Source of the DNA: Diphasiastrum complanatum
Lineage: Eukaryota > Streptophyta > Lycopodiopsida > Lycopodiales > Lycopodiaceae
Assembly (NCBI GenBank): GCA_029204225.1
Contig: CM055097.1
Location: 2,323,801 to 2,387,800 of the forward strand
Direction of reading: 5' to 3'
Length of the DNA stretch: 64,000 nucleotides
A program made the position numbers and the translations under genes. A model generated the notes under the pieces. That model searched no databases, was not told where the DNA came from, and saw nothing but the letters and a program-made list of their open reading frames with translations. Shown here piece after piece: positions 1 through 11,481 of this stretch; position 1 is the stretch's first letter, and each line of letters begins with the position of its first letter.

Positions 1-1
1 A

Positions 2-202
2 GATGCAGTCTTGGATGGGAAGGAGATGAGCTCTACGTCAGGTTGGAAGTGGAAAGCGCTTGGATTTGCAAAATCTCAGTTTAGTGCTCATTTCTCAAGG
101 GAAGTTGGATTTGAGTTCACTAATTCCGGAACAAAGCATGGTTTAGGAAAATTGGTGGTAGAGTGCAACATCTACTTAATTGATTTTGCTAAGTTTGCTT
201 AG
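2..202 (+). CDS. possible terminal exon of an unidentified host gene (partial)
   Basis: A reading frame is open from the first bases of the window (frame beginning at base 2) to a TAG at 200-202, about 66 codons with no start needed. Composition is protein-like and unlike the AT-rich DNA that follows: it contains the stretches GWKWKALGFAKSQFS and HFSREVGFEFTNSGTKHG. It could be the last exon of a gene entering from the left, but I do not recognise the family and see no splice acceptor because the window starts inside it. It may equally be a chance open frame. Confidence 0.25.
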   Translation, partial: DAVLDGKEMSSTSGWKWKALGFAKSQFSAHFSREVGFEFTNSGTKHGLGKLVVECNIYLIDFAKFA

Positions 203-3200
203 AATTAATGTTTAATTCATTTTTTATTTCCTAATTCCTTATATGATTCCAGTCCATGTACATGGTCTACATGTATAGATACAAATTGCTTGTCTAATAT
301 CTTTGAACATGCTGGAATGAAATTTTCATGAGATTCGAATTAATTGCTTTGGTTCATTATGTTCTGAAAATTTGGTTTTATGCAAGACTAAAATTGTTTA
401 TTGATGGATTGATGCTAATCAATTTAATCCATTAAAAATAACCTTTAGTAGTGTTGTATTATGAAACTAATCACAACATGTAGAGGATTGGAATTTAATT
501 CTAAAACGGACACCTCATGTAATATGCAAGTTAAGAACATGATAGAGTACTGCAAATTAATCATTTCTCTAACGGTAAGCATGGGTTAGACTTGGTTGGA
601 TTGTGATAGCTATGCATGCTGATAAATGCACGAAGTTAGGTCTATAACTGAGGAAATAGTTTCCTTTGATTCTGTAGACCATAACCTGTTTGAGAAGGTT
701 AGAGAGTGTAACCACTTGTTTAAATGAATCCAACATGCAAATAAGCTTTTAAAGGGAATTGGACTGGTCTCTAATTTCAAAAACCCTGATTTTTTCATTG
801 CATTCGCTGCTTGTGGGATGTGTTAGCATCACCATTGCTTGTTTTCCATCAGCAATCTAGGCATCCATTTGTGAAACGTGAATGGGCGTTGACGATGGCT
901 ATTGAGCTTGATCCGGAATTTTGCAAATAGTCCTGATCTGCTGTTTTCTGCCCTACAAGATTAATCCTCATGAATGGATCTGTTTATGGATTTAGGGCCG
1001 TGGAAGACAATGGATAAAGCGTGAACTGCAGCTAAAAACACTGATTTGCTGAAGCAATGGTGAGCATAGCTTCGATATGGATGCAAGAGAGCGCAGCGAG
1101 ATCACCTATGGCAGCCATGAAACATGTTGTTTCCAACGCAATGGTTACGTCGTGAGGATGGAACGAGCAAGAACAGCGGTTGTAACGGACGTGGGAAGAG
1201 ATACACTCTTTTGTTTTTTCCTTTGAAAGAACTTTAACAAGGGCTAAACAAGGGGCATACAAAGCCTTTGTGAGAAATTATTATCCTCAGTTTTGATCTT
1301 TCCATCTGGAATAAGTACTCAGTGATGCAACAATTCTTCAATTTGCTTGTCTCTACTCATGAGTACTAACTCAAAATCCAAAGATTACACTAAGCTATAA
1401 TCTTTTGAATGGGTTAATCATATCCAAATATTAGCTATCCCTTCATGTAATTCCAATTACAGAAATCATTGGGCGAATCAACTCCTTATTTCAAGAGAAC
1501 AAGTTCGAAAGTTGAAAAAATTCCAATTTAGTGTAGTCTAAAATCTGTCCACCAATTCCTTGTAGATAATAATGCTTATTGGGACAAATATTCTTAGAAT
1601 ATCTAAATATTCCAAGATACAACAGTTCAATCAACCAAAATCTCTAGGAGATCTATCAAGTCTCAGACATTTATAACTCAATCTAGAGTACTGTAGTTAC
1701 TCAAATGAGTTAAAAGCCCCCCATTTTTAGCATCTGATGCAAGAAACCAGTAATCCATCTGAATCTCAATAGATTTACATGTCTCCTATAAATTTGGAGA
1801 TCTAGACTGAACCTCATACACAAGCACTTATAGACTACAATATGTAGTAGAATACTATCCACTAAAGTAAGCAAAACTCTCCATAAACAGAAACAATTTA
1901 CTTTACGAGAAATGCATGTGAGATCCATAGGTCTCAATAAAACATTGGAGTAAAGAGATTTAGATTTTCAAGACATATCTAAACTCAACTCATTTAATAG
2001 GTCAGGATCTATTCATTAATAATAATTAGGTATCTGTTCGTGATCCGTTAATCACAAATAGTTAGATTCTTATGATTCGTCAATTATAATTCACTGGAAT
2101 CCAAATCCATACTTAATCATTAAAGAATACTAGAGTATATATCCAACCAAAATTTTATTGAATCCCAAAAAATTCAGTTACCATTCTTGGAACCATTATG
2201 ATTCAGTATCCAATTGAGCTCTCTGGGATACAATCACTAATGAATTGAGTCTATTTCTCAATTGAGAATTGCTCTACCAAAAATTCTGTATATCCACATG
2301 ATTTTTTTACTGAAGGATCCAAATGACTCACAAATCATGCGTCTTACAAGCAATACAACTTAAAACCAATAGTTTCCAGTGAATCTCTTCACACTATCCA
2401 TTTCACCAATTAACTTTTCATAGGAGTAAATCAACTACTCAAGTTAATTGCTAATAATTCAGAAATCTCAAATGTCCAGATGCAGATAGTATAACACCAC
2501 ATTTAGATTCTTATCCAAACCATTTCTAAATTAACAAATGAATCTTTCTTAGCAAGATTTGTTAACTCTGCAAGTAATTGTCCATCACAATACTTGATCA
2601 TCGACTAGGTTAAGTGCACCAAATAACCCTAGTAACCAAGAATACATAGTTGATCCATACAAGATTAATCGGTCACATATGAGAACAATCTGACTATGAT
2701 CCAGTACATACACATATGTCTTTATTTGACAGATTCCTCCAAAATTCCCATATGTTACTCTCATATCTCACTAAGAATCTACTAACTCAGCTACCAAAGA
2801 ATTCTATTCCTCATGAGTGAATAACATATCTAGGAGACTGAGAAGTTTTCCAACCCAACTTATCTCTTACCGACAATTTTCTCCCACTTAATCAACCCCT
2901 CCCAGATCCTAGTACTCCAACTAAGATCAGGTCGATCCAAAATAGACATTCTTTGATCAAACTTACTCACATCCCAAACAAGCTAGGATTGGTAACTTTT
3001 GATCATACTTAGTACTACTTATATTGAATTCAAATCTCAAACCACCTCTAGTTCCAGATTGTTCCATACAATCCCTAGAGAAATTCTCTTATCCGAAATC
3101 CATGCAACTGATAAATACTGTAATATAATTTACTCATCACTTCACTCCCTTTTTTGAAAAAATTTCCAAATTTCTTATAAAAATTAGCTAGAGAGATAAC

Positions 3201-4440
3201 ACATGAAAATATCTAAATCATGAAAAGTCAATAATAAGTGCCTTCCAGAAAGGATTCACTCTATTATACACAAGACTTTTATTCCAAACATATTCAACAC
3301 AAGTGATAGTAACCATTATCCATATGAGATCTATCCATCCATAAGAGGGTTTAAGAAATTGAAATACAATTATCTTGGAACATCTCAATTGAAACACATG
3401 TTAGATTTACTAATGATCTTTATCAACTTTGAAGATTCTACAGATTTTTCTCTAAAACCAAAAGTAGAAGTAACATACTGGTTTTTCCAACTCTTTGTGC
3501 TTAAAATATCATGAAAATGTAGGATATTGTGTTTACTCTCTCAAGTTTGCAAACTACTGAAGGCAAATGGCATAATCACCACCATGCATAAAATAGAGAC
3601 AATGTTCATTCTGCATCATACTTAAGAGTAGATGAGATTTCAAAAGTAGATAGATTACCAAAATTCCTCACATAACACATTTTGGTTGCTAGGTTAAGTC
3701 CATCACATCAACCTTTGTTGATCATATATTTCTTTCTCTTTTTGGTCAATACCAAAATCCACCATACACCTATCAAGAGTAGAACAATTAAACATGGAAG
3801 TCACCACATCAAGGTTAGTAGAGAAGAATTTTTTGCTCTTCATGCACTCCTTATATTAGGTGTTGAACATGTTACTAGCTTTGTCTCATTAATATCTATA
3901 AGATCAACAACCTTAGGACTTGACTCTACAAAAAACTCCTCACCAAAGATGAAAGCTCTACAAGCTATAGCAACTTCTTTCTTTTTCTTTTCCTAGAAAA
4001 ACACCTCTATACCCTTTTTTTTTTATTAATCATAAAGTACAAAGACACTTTCGTAGTCGTCACATTGTTCCTAGATACATCCTCTAGAAAAATTTGGACA
4101 TAACAAGTACAAACAAAGCCTCTAAAAAATTTCACTTATTATCTTGCTAACGAAGGCTTTACTTAACAATCTTTTTTTGAAACAAACTTAGCACAACCCA
4201 TATCCTCACTAAAGTATGAAAAATGCACAAACTCACAAAACTTGATTTTTTCTCATGTATCCCATCTAAAAGTATACTTGAGTTTGAGAGTTGGTTATCT
4301 CTTGTGCTACAAATGTATAGAAACTTGTTGCAAAGATAATTACCATCATGTAGAGTTTTTGTGTTGCTTCGACTCTTCATTATTCCCTTGATGATTATGT
4401 TCACCTCCAAAACTTGAACTTTGTCTTTGCATTGAGCAGT
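203..4440. other. no recognisable gene; AT-rich decayed sequence
   Basis: I see no coding region or domain here; open frames are short and low-complexity. From about 1300 to 3500 the sequence is uniformly AT-rich. The stretch just left of 4441 would be the leader and gag side of the minus-strand retroelement whose primer-binding site lies at 4441-4459, but no gag or pol motif survives. Confidence 0.5.
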
Positions 4441-4459
4441 AGCCAAAGCTCTGATACCA
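4441..4459 (-). other. copia-type primer-binding site (initiator tRNA-Met)
   Basis: Read on the minus strand this is TGGTATCAGAGCTTTGGCT, the usual primer-binding site of plant copia elements (complementary to the 3' end of initiator tRNA-Met). It directly follows a minus-strand sequence ending TTTCACA, as expected for the 3' boundary of a 5' LTR. It implies a minus-strand element whose 5' LTR lies above 4460 and whose body lay below 4441; the body is not recognisable. Confidence 0.6.
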
Positions 4460-4960
4460 TGTGAAAGTATCATATCCTAAGAAAAAAATCTAAGAGCGAA
4501 GATCCAATTGACCTTGAATCATGAAACTTGTTGATGTAAAGTAACTAGGGAGTAAACTATCAAACAACAATGCATCAGGATCAATCTTCCTAAAGCATCA
4601 TGGATTTACACAAGATTGATAACCTTAGTCTAGTACATGATCAAGATCACATCCATGATTAGATGTACACTTCTTTTATATACTACTACTCATATATGGA
4701 CATAGAAAGCACAATACATGTGAAGAGAGAAACTAGATGATGTAGTCCAAATGTAGGAACACCTCATTCTCTTAGCTTTGATGAGCAAATATGCAAAAGA
4801 AAAAAGGAGGGGTGAGGCACTTCACCTACCAAATGGATATGCATGCTTGGATAAGGCATTGGAGGCTATGTTTAGGTCTATTCCTAATGTTATAAAGCCC
4901 TAATCCTTAGATATGAGATGGATAAAAGTATACATTTTTTAGAGAAGCGAGATTGGGTGA
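4460..4960 (-). repeat. probable 5' LTR of decayed minus-strand copia element (outer end approximate)
   Basis: Starts on the plus strand with TGTGAAAGTATC immediately beside the primer-binding site, so this is the LTR side by position. The outer boundary is uncertain: a ...GGTGACA near 4962 could be the other end. No partner LTR is evident at lower coordinates, so the element is truncated or too diverged. Confidence 0.35.
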
Positions 4961-6186
4961 CATTTTGTAGTCTTGGAATTCAAGGGAGAGTTGTGTGATG
5001 AATCCTTGCATGATCTATGATCATTATGTAACGATATGAAGCTAATACATTATGTTTGCTGTCCACACCTGTATCAGGTCCTCATAATGATTATTTTTGT
5101 GTGAATGAGAGTGTTAATGAAGCAATTGCCAATCTAGGAAGATTCTAGCATCAATTATAGGTGCTAGTCTTGATGTTTCTTGAATGTGCAATCTTCAATG
5201 CTTGAATGTACTTTTTGGACACTATTAGATCCTAAGAACATGTTTTTTAACATGAAGGACTCATATATAGAATGAAGTCCAACTAGTATATTCACAAATG
5301 CAATTTACTAAAGGATGCATTTGTGAGAAAGTGTTGCTATCACAGTTATTTTTTGGACTTAAAAAAAAATTATTTATTTACATGTATGAAAAAAACACAA
5401 AGCATGTATTGAGCTATAACTTGAAAAAATGAATATTCATGTATTTATGTGATGGAAAATGTAGTGTTTTGTAAAAATTACACATGCAAGGTAGTCTACC
5501 ATTACTACCAAAAGTATATGTATAAAACATATTATAAATGTAAGAGAGTGTTACATTCACAACAAATGTATAGAGGAGACGTCTTGGCAATATCTTTCAC
5601 TGGGGATAAGCAAAGCCACAAAATTTACGAATCACAAACATTTGAACTCCTAGAGTTTATAAAAAGTTCATTTTAGGTTTTCAATTGACTAGGCTTGATC
5701 ACATAAGAAAAGTGACAAAACTTTTTATTGAGCAAATACATGTATCAAAGAGACTGACATCTTGCAGAAGAGACTGACATCTTTCAGAAGAAGATGGGCC
5801 AAGATCTTATATAAAGAAGATTGATTTTTTAAACTTAGACTATGAGGTACATTAGCCTATTTATTAACATTGACATCTATAGTAGCATTGACATTTGTCA
5901 ACAAAGTCTTGCAGTATTACACTTTTAATGACAAATTTCTTATACCATTCATTTGTTGTAAGTAAATACTTGTACAATTGCACAGTCTGCAGAAATACAA
6001 GGGAATAAACAACAGGTGTCGACACTATCGAGTCAAAGTGACGAAGGCACTATCAAGTCGAACTATCGAAGTTGACTCGACTACTCTTCAACTCGACCAT
6101 GACTCGACATTTAGACTATCTAGTTTCACGACCTCATGATTTTCGTAGAATCTCCAACAAAATAGATTATGTCCAATAGCAACTGT
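4961..6186. other. no recognisable gene
   Basis: AT-rich DNA with only short frames. From about 5990 to 6110 there is a TCGA-rich stretch (repeated CTATCGA, AGTCGA, GACTCGA) beside GTCTGCAGA that resembles the reverse complement of 41220-41400, so both may be remnants of one LTR family. Confidence 0.4.
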
Positions 6187-6201
6187 TGACATCACGTAGT
6201 G

Positions 6202-6286
6202 CTTCTTGGTTTCCAAGGGGAGGCTCGAACCTGGGACCAAAGAAACTTTGGATGCCAAGCTAACCAGTTGAGCCAACCCCGTTGGG
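6202..6286 (-). mobile_element. tiny tRNA-derived retroposon (SINE-like) with 15-bp target duplication
   Basis: An 85-bp insert lies between two exact copies of TGACATCACGTAGTG (6187-6201 and 6287-6301), a 15-bp target-site duplication typical of LINE-mediated retroposition. On the minus strand the insert has tRNA features: an A box TGGCTCAACTGG (6264-6275) and a B box AGGTTCGAGCCT (about 6220-6232), with a GGGG run near the 5' end able to pair with CCCC after the B box, like an acceptor stem. It therefore looks like a retroposed tRNA-like transcript or a minimal SINE. The CCA end and a poly(A) or other tail are not evident, and the anticodon arm is not convincing, so it is not called as a tRNA gene. 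Confidence 0.75.
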
Positions 6287-6681
6287 TGACATCACGTAGT
6301 GACTTAATCCAATTTGTAAATGTATCAATTAAGCATTCTTGTAATTCTACAGCTATTAATCTGACTTTTAATCGGAACGCAACTATTCGATATTTTTCTC
6401 TACTCACAAATTTACATTGAAGTTCATCGTTGACTTACTATTAATGACAATGCCTTGTTTTTCATCACCATGAATCATTTGTAGTTGTGCGAATACTAGC
6501 CGCCAGCCACAAAAAAATTTAGTTTGGTACAAATGTGTCCATTTCATGTGTATATCAGCATTTATTCCAGCACTCTGTTCTGGTTTTTGGGTAAATTTTA
6601 ACAACACGCTCATGATGCCTTTTCATTCAAGGAATAACTATAAGGTTTCTCTTTGTGATCTTGGGTTACTTCATGAGTATT

Positions 6682-6840
6682 ATGGAAGGAGCCGGGCATT
6701 CTGCCCGGTAAGGATTTCCAAAAAAATTTGGGCGAGGCCCGGAGGGGCTGAGCCTAAATTTTTTTGAAAAGCCCGGGCCTCGCCCAAATTTTTTTGGAAA
6801 TCCTTACCGGGCAGAATGGCCTTTGCCCGGCTCCTTCCAT
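6682..6840. repeat. foldback (long inverted-repeat) element, about 159 bp
   Basis: The segment begins ATGGAAGGAGCCGGGCA and ends with its inverse TGCCCGGCTCCTTCCAT. Inside, TTCTGCCCGGTAAGGATTTCC, the A-rich stretch, TTTGGGCGAGGCCCG and their inverses follow in mirror order, so nearly the whole element can fold on itself around a centre near 6750. The right arm carries a few extra bases. A shorter relative lies at 43810-43853. No coding capacity; MITE- or foldback-like. Confidence 0.8.
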
Positions 6841-7063
6841 TGCGATTAAGAATCACATTAAAAAGCATAATAGGCAGGTTTGACTTTGACTGACCAACAC
6901 AAAATGTGCCATGTGGCAGTTGTATGGGATTCGTACGAACGGCCACAGGCCACAGAGAGGCAGAAGAAAAAAAAAGCAAAATCAGCCTTTGAAAAAAATG
7001 CATGCATTTTCTGGTTTTTAATTTATTTAAAAATGGGCATAATATGCCACAGGTATCCATTAC

Positions 7064-7240
7064 GTGATCTGAACTCACTTCATCCGTGATCCGAGCTTCT
7101 TTCTCACTTCATCCGTGATGATCTGAACTCACTTCATCCGTGATCTGAGCTTATTTCTCACTTCATCCGTGATCTGAGCTTCTTTCACCTGTGATCTAAG
7201 CTTACTTCGTCTGTGATTTGAGCTTACTTCATCTGTGAGC
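7064..7240. repeat. imperfect tandem repeat (GTGATCTGAGCTTACTTCATCC-type)
   Basis: About seven diverged copies of a short unit built from GTGATCTGAGCTT and ACTTCATCC follow one another, some with an extra TTTCTC. It ends about 90 bp before the ATG of the broken coding region at 7329 and could be part of the leader of the same element. Confidence 0.65.
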
Positions 7241-7328
7241 TTAATTGACGTTGAGCTGTGTTACTGTTTCATTGTAATTTGTCTTTGCGCTTTTGTTGTT
7301 TTGTTGTGAATTTGTTTTATAGGAAACC

Positions 7329-8849
7329 ATGGCCTCAACCAGCAGTGATTCAACTTCAGTGAATTGGAAGGTTCGTAGCCCCATCAACATTGATGCAATC
7401 AGAACTATGGTGAAAACATGTAGATTGGGGGGCTTGTTGATCCATCGTTTTTATGCAATGAGTTTGTGGCCGGGATTCAGCAAGTCACAGACGACGACAT
7501 CAAAGTGAAGGTGAGGGACGCAGATTTTCTCATCACAAAAGACGTTTATGCAGACGCCCTGGGCCTACCAAGGCCTACGAAAGGATGGGACTACCCCATC
7601 GTTATCCAGAGAAGATTTGGATGAAGCGACTTTATTCAAGAGAAGCTTCTCACAATGACAAAAGGGTACAAGATCTCCATGATCGTTGACTCTGTGTTCC
7701 GCAATCCGTGCTGTTTTGCCAACCAAGCAGTGTTCGTTACAGATGTTGATTCCACAATTGCAGTAACCAACATTGGTTACTTGGTTCATGCTCTCAAAGG
7801 TGAACTAGTAAATTTTTTCCCTATTGCATTCAAGGCCTTTCATAGGTCTGTGAACATGGAAAATATGCGGAACTGGGAGCTTAGATTGGCAATTTGTGCC
7901 ATCATCATCAATTGTTAAATGACAAAGAGCTGCCCATGATGCAACAGAGGAGAGTTCTACCTCCAATTGTAGAGGAGGAGGATATGGTCATTTCCATTGA
8001 GGATGACACTCCAGCAAAGGCCGATACAACAAAGAAGATGGTAGGGCTAGAGTCAACATCAGATCAACCTGCAAGAATGGAAGTCGATGCTTCGGTCGAT
8101 CTTACTGACGGAGCTAACAACAAGTAGGAAGATCTTGACTCGATGCTGGGAGATGACAATAAGGAGGCTGAGCAGCAGCATGACATACAAGATGAGCTCA
8201 ACCCTTAGGTGGATACAAAGGATTCTGGGAAAAAATCAGATCAGGACAAGGGCTATGAATTCAATCCTAGTATGTTCGAGAAAATGACTGATGCAGAAAA
8301 ACATTTTTATGGGTTTCCTTCAACAGAGGGACATCTACCTGCAAGATCAAATAAACAAGGTGGAGCAGCTGGAGCAGAAGAAGCTAATTCAAGAGAACAA
8401 CCAGCTGCAGTCCCAATATGATACCCTGCTGGCCATTCATGAGAAGGTTGAAACCAAGGCCAAGTTAAATTTTTTAAAGATGAAGGTCGAGCTTGAAAAA
8501 GTGGAATAATGTACAGGAGTCCCTGTAGGAGGCATTCCGAAAGGAATTGCTTGAACCATTGTACAAAGATAAGGATATAATACTTGATGAGCTGTTCGAT
8601 CTCAAGGAAAATATGCCAGAATCAACAACTGTATCTTGTCCGGGGCCGTCTGCACACTCGGAGTATGTACAAGCGCAAAAGAACATTGAAAGCCTGATGA
8701 AGAATATCATGAGATTGAATAAGAAGGACGTCGACACCGGCTCTGCCCCAGCACATGTAAATAAAGACTACGGAGGACTCGAGACTCACTCAGAGTATGT
8801 CAACGCCCTCGTCGAGAACGACAAATTCTCAAGGGAGATGGAGACATAA
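7329..8849 (+). pseudogene. broken unidentified coding region, possibly retroelement-derived
   Basis: Starts ATGGCCTCAACC (MASTSSDSTSVNWK) and remains protein-like for 1.5 kb, but only across several frames. After a frame change near the G run at 7420 it reads DDDIKVKVRDADFLITKDVYADALGLP, then a stop near 7620, then a segment ending NMENMRNWELRLAICAIIIN (stop at 7916-7918). A further frame gives an acidic stretch (IVEEEDMVISIEDD), and another a coiled-coil-like region rich in Q, E and K near 8290-8509 (INKVEQLEQKKLIQENNQLQ). The VKVRDADFLI...LGLP pattern faintly recalls the putative plant transposon protein domain found in retroelement gag-like ORFs; that is inference. A polypurine tract and LTR-like start downstream (9872-9886) fit a non-autonomous LTR element. 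It is not functional as it stands. Confidence 0.4.
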
Positions 8850-9871
8850 AGTTCGAGATGAAGGACGCCATCTACGCAAAGCAGGTAGCAGCTCCCCCCG
8901 AAGAAGGCGAAGCGTACAAGATCTACAAAATCGAAGCAGTTCAGTTCGATAAGGTATATCACTCTAATGGCATGTGGATTATGTTGGGATGCCAGGCTTA
9001 ATGGGCTAGAGTTGGGTTGACTAGGAAACTCCTTGGGAAAAGGAGGATTTTTTAATTCTTTGGAATAAGCTCGACACAAAACTCAAAGGATGTTTGAGCT
9101 GGGCAATACTCCAAGTGAAATTTTCTATATAAATCCCTTTCGAATTGTATATGGGCTGTCAATTATTGTATGCATTAGAATACATTCACTTGAAGGAATT
9201 ACAATTTTATGATTATTTAGAGAGACAAAAAGACAGTTGGAGGCAATGAAGTCAATTCGACTTATTCCAACCATCAAAAGTTCCAAATTTTGTACAGTTC
9301 GAGAGACAGAATTTGCCCCAAGATATTGATGTATCATATCGTGACTTATGGAATTTTGTATAGATTGGGAGACAAATTATCACACTCATTACGAGAATAT
9401 TACCTGTAACATAAAAGCTCGGGAATTACACAAGGAGCATCATTGATTCATGACTTATTCATTGGAGGGCATGGGCAATATCATCGCCAAAGCACTCAAT
9501 GCTATGCAGAGTCTCTACTTGCAAGGATCTACGACTCGACGCTCAGCTGCTGAAAGGAAGTCATCCCCATAAAAGCTAAGGACGAATAAAGCTAGCGGCT
9601 TATGGAAACCGAGTAATTGGTCAATATACAGAGACCCAAAAACTTAAACGAGCTCGACAAATTGAGCTCGATGCATTATTATCTGCAAGATTGTATAATG
9701 CACCAGAATAAAGACATTGTAAATACATTTGATTCTATTCATTGAAGAAATATCTTTCTTTGTTGTGTTCGAGATTCTTTATGGAATGCTGAATGTTTCT
9801 TTTGAATGAATAAATATCTGTGTTATTTAGGATATGTTCAAACCTCAATGTTTGCGAGGGCACTTCACATT
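8850..9871. other. non-coding continuation of the possible retroelement
   Basis: The first 100 bp can still be read as degraded coding sequence (KQVAAPPEEGEAYKIYKIEA at about 8878); after that I see no domain or sustained frame up to the polypurine tract. Confidence 0.35.
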
Positions 9872-10400
9872 TGAGGAGGGGGCCATGTGATAGTCATAAA
9901 GTATATGAGACTTTACTTAACCGAATTCAAATACATAAGAAGACTAATGAACCATTATATGAAGAAATACATGTTGAAGGCCTTATGTCCAAGACCCTAT
10001 GAAAAAATGCACTTTAATGGAAGAACAAATGAAGTGACACTGTCCTAGTCCCGAATATTCTATAATTCAGTCAGAGCATTCACGACTCATTCTACAATTG
10101 TGACTATACATGTATAATCAAAAGCTTATACTATGTAGAATGTCACACCATCCTGTTAAAGGGGTGTGTCGAACTCATACATGTTTCTACATGTATCTCA
10201 TTTTTATTGTAATTCATCATCGAGAGTTTGCGTCTTCCTTTGTTTTATTGTTGAGAGTGTATGTAACTCTGAGCCTTCTACTGTACACAATAGATGAATC
10301 AAGTTGATCGAGCTCTTTGATCCTTGTTCAGTTCTTACTACCGTACAAGTTTGAATCGCTAAGAACTAAACATTGCTCGTTGTTTAAGAATGAACATTAA
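9872..10400 (+). repeat. possible polypurine tract and 3' LTR start (end approximate)
   Basis: GAGGAGGGGGCCA immediately precedes TGTGATAGTCATAAAG at 9886, the arrangement of a polypurine tract followed by the TG of a 3' LTR in plant LTR retrotransposons. A matching 5' LTR upstream of 7064 was not found by eye, so the call rests on the tract alone and the right boundary is arbitrary. Confidence 0.35.
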
Positions 10401-10689
10401 CGCTTTGTCGATAGTGTAATTTCTTATAGTCGTATGAGTCTGTTGTGAGATATGAGATGGATAAACCTAGTATGATAATAATCTAAGCCAACCTATGATA
10501 AGGTTCATGGATCTCGATTTGGATTTCGCAGTCGCGAAGCTTTTGCGATGGAACCACGATCCTCTTTGGATTCGGATGGAGTTCAGATGCGATCGCTGGA
10601 CACTACCAGTTGAATCACTCCTACAATCCTCCATAATGTGGTCAGGCACTGCTGATCTATGTTTATGAAAGTAATGCAGCATTCAACAT

Positions 10690-11480
10690 AGTTCCAACCA
10701 AGGTGCGGAATCAAAATGAACAAGAAAACACAGACACACGATTAACAGCAGAAGCATTTGCATTCGAGATTAGACACAACAGGAAAAATCATCTATATTG
10801 ATCTTCCTCTGATTTCTTCAAGCACTGCATGCAAATCCACGCAATGCGTTGGCGTGAGAGAAACACGGTTCTCTCATGAGTAACCGTCTCGCTTTACTAG
10901 CGGGCAGTTGGATCTCTATGGATCCTGATCACAGAGCTCGTCTCGCATGTAGGCAAACTTGTTGTCTGTATTTCGTCTTGATTGCCTACTAGCATCAGAC
11001 TACTACCTTACACTGTATGTGTAATCTGTTGATCTATATGTCAAGTATCATCCAGTAAGTATGGTCGCTCTATGTAAATCTAAGATTAGAGTGATTAAGC
11101 ATCTACAACTAATCAGGGAATTGCAAGAGTGGCAGATTAGCTACGACCTAAAATGTATCTGCTGACATCATATCATCAGATCAGATATCTGTACTTCTGG
11201 GTACTTGCATGATATTGTTGGTACTCTTTGGAGCGTGGAGGGCAGGAGAAGGTTTCGTTTCCGTCATTGGTTTCATTTTGGTTGTTTGCCTTCTCTCGTA
11301 TTGGACCGCAAAAGATTCTCGTTCGTGAATCTTTTGTGTTCGCAAACCGTTCGTTTTCGTTTCCTTTGACTTTCATGTTTGTGAAACTTTTCGTGCTTCG
11401 TGTCTCCAGATCTTTGAGTTCGCGAATGTCTTTGTCGGGCTGTGGGCTGAAAGCTAACAAGGCTTTGTAATTGGAAACGT
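10690..11480 (-). repeat. 3' non-coding end of the minus-strand copia element (probable LTR region)
   Basis: Lies directly downstream, on the minus strand, of the RNase H end of the copia pol that stops at 11482. It contains no domain. By position it should hold the 3' LTR, but I could not align it to the sequence above 15212, where the 5' LTR should be, so the ends are diverged or rearranged. Confidence 0.4.
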
Positions 11481-11481
11481 T

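Noticed and set aside
6202-6286. A functional tRNA gene on the minus strand
   Set aside because: A and B boxes are present but the anticodon arm does not fold convincingly and the unit is bounded by a 15-bp target duplication, so a retroposon is the better call.
11176-11470. Charged open frames on both strands next to the copia pol
   Set aside because: They lie in the non-coding 3' end region of the element and show no domain.
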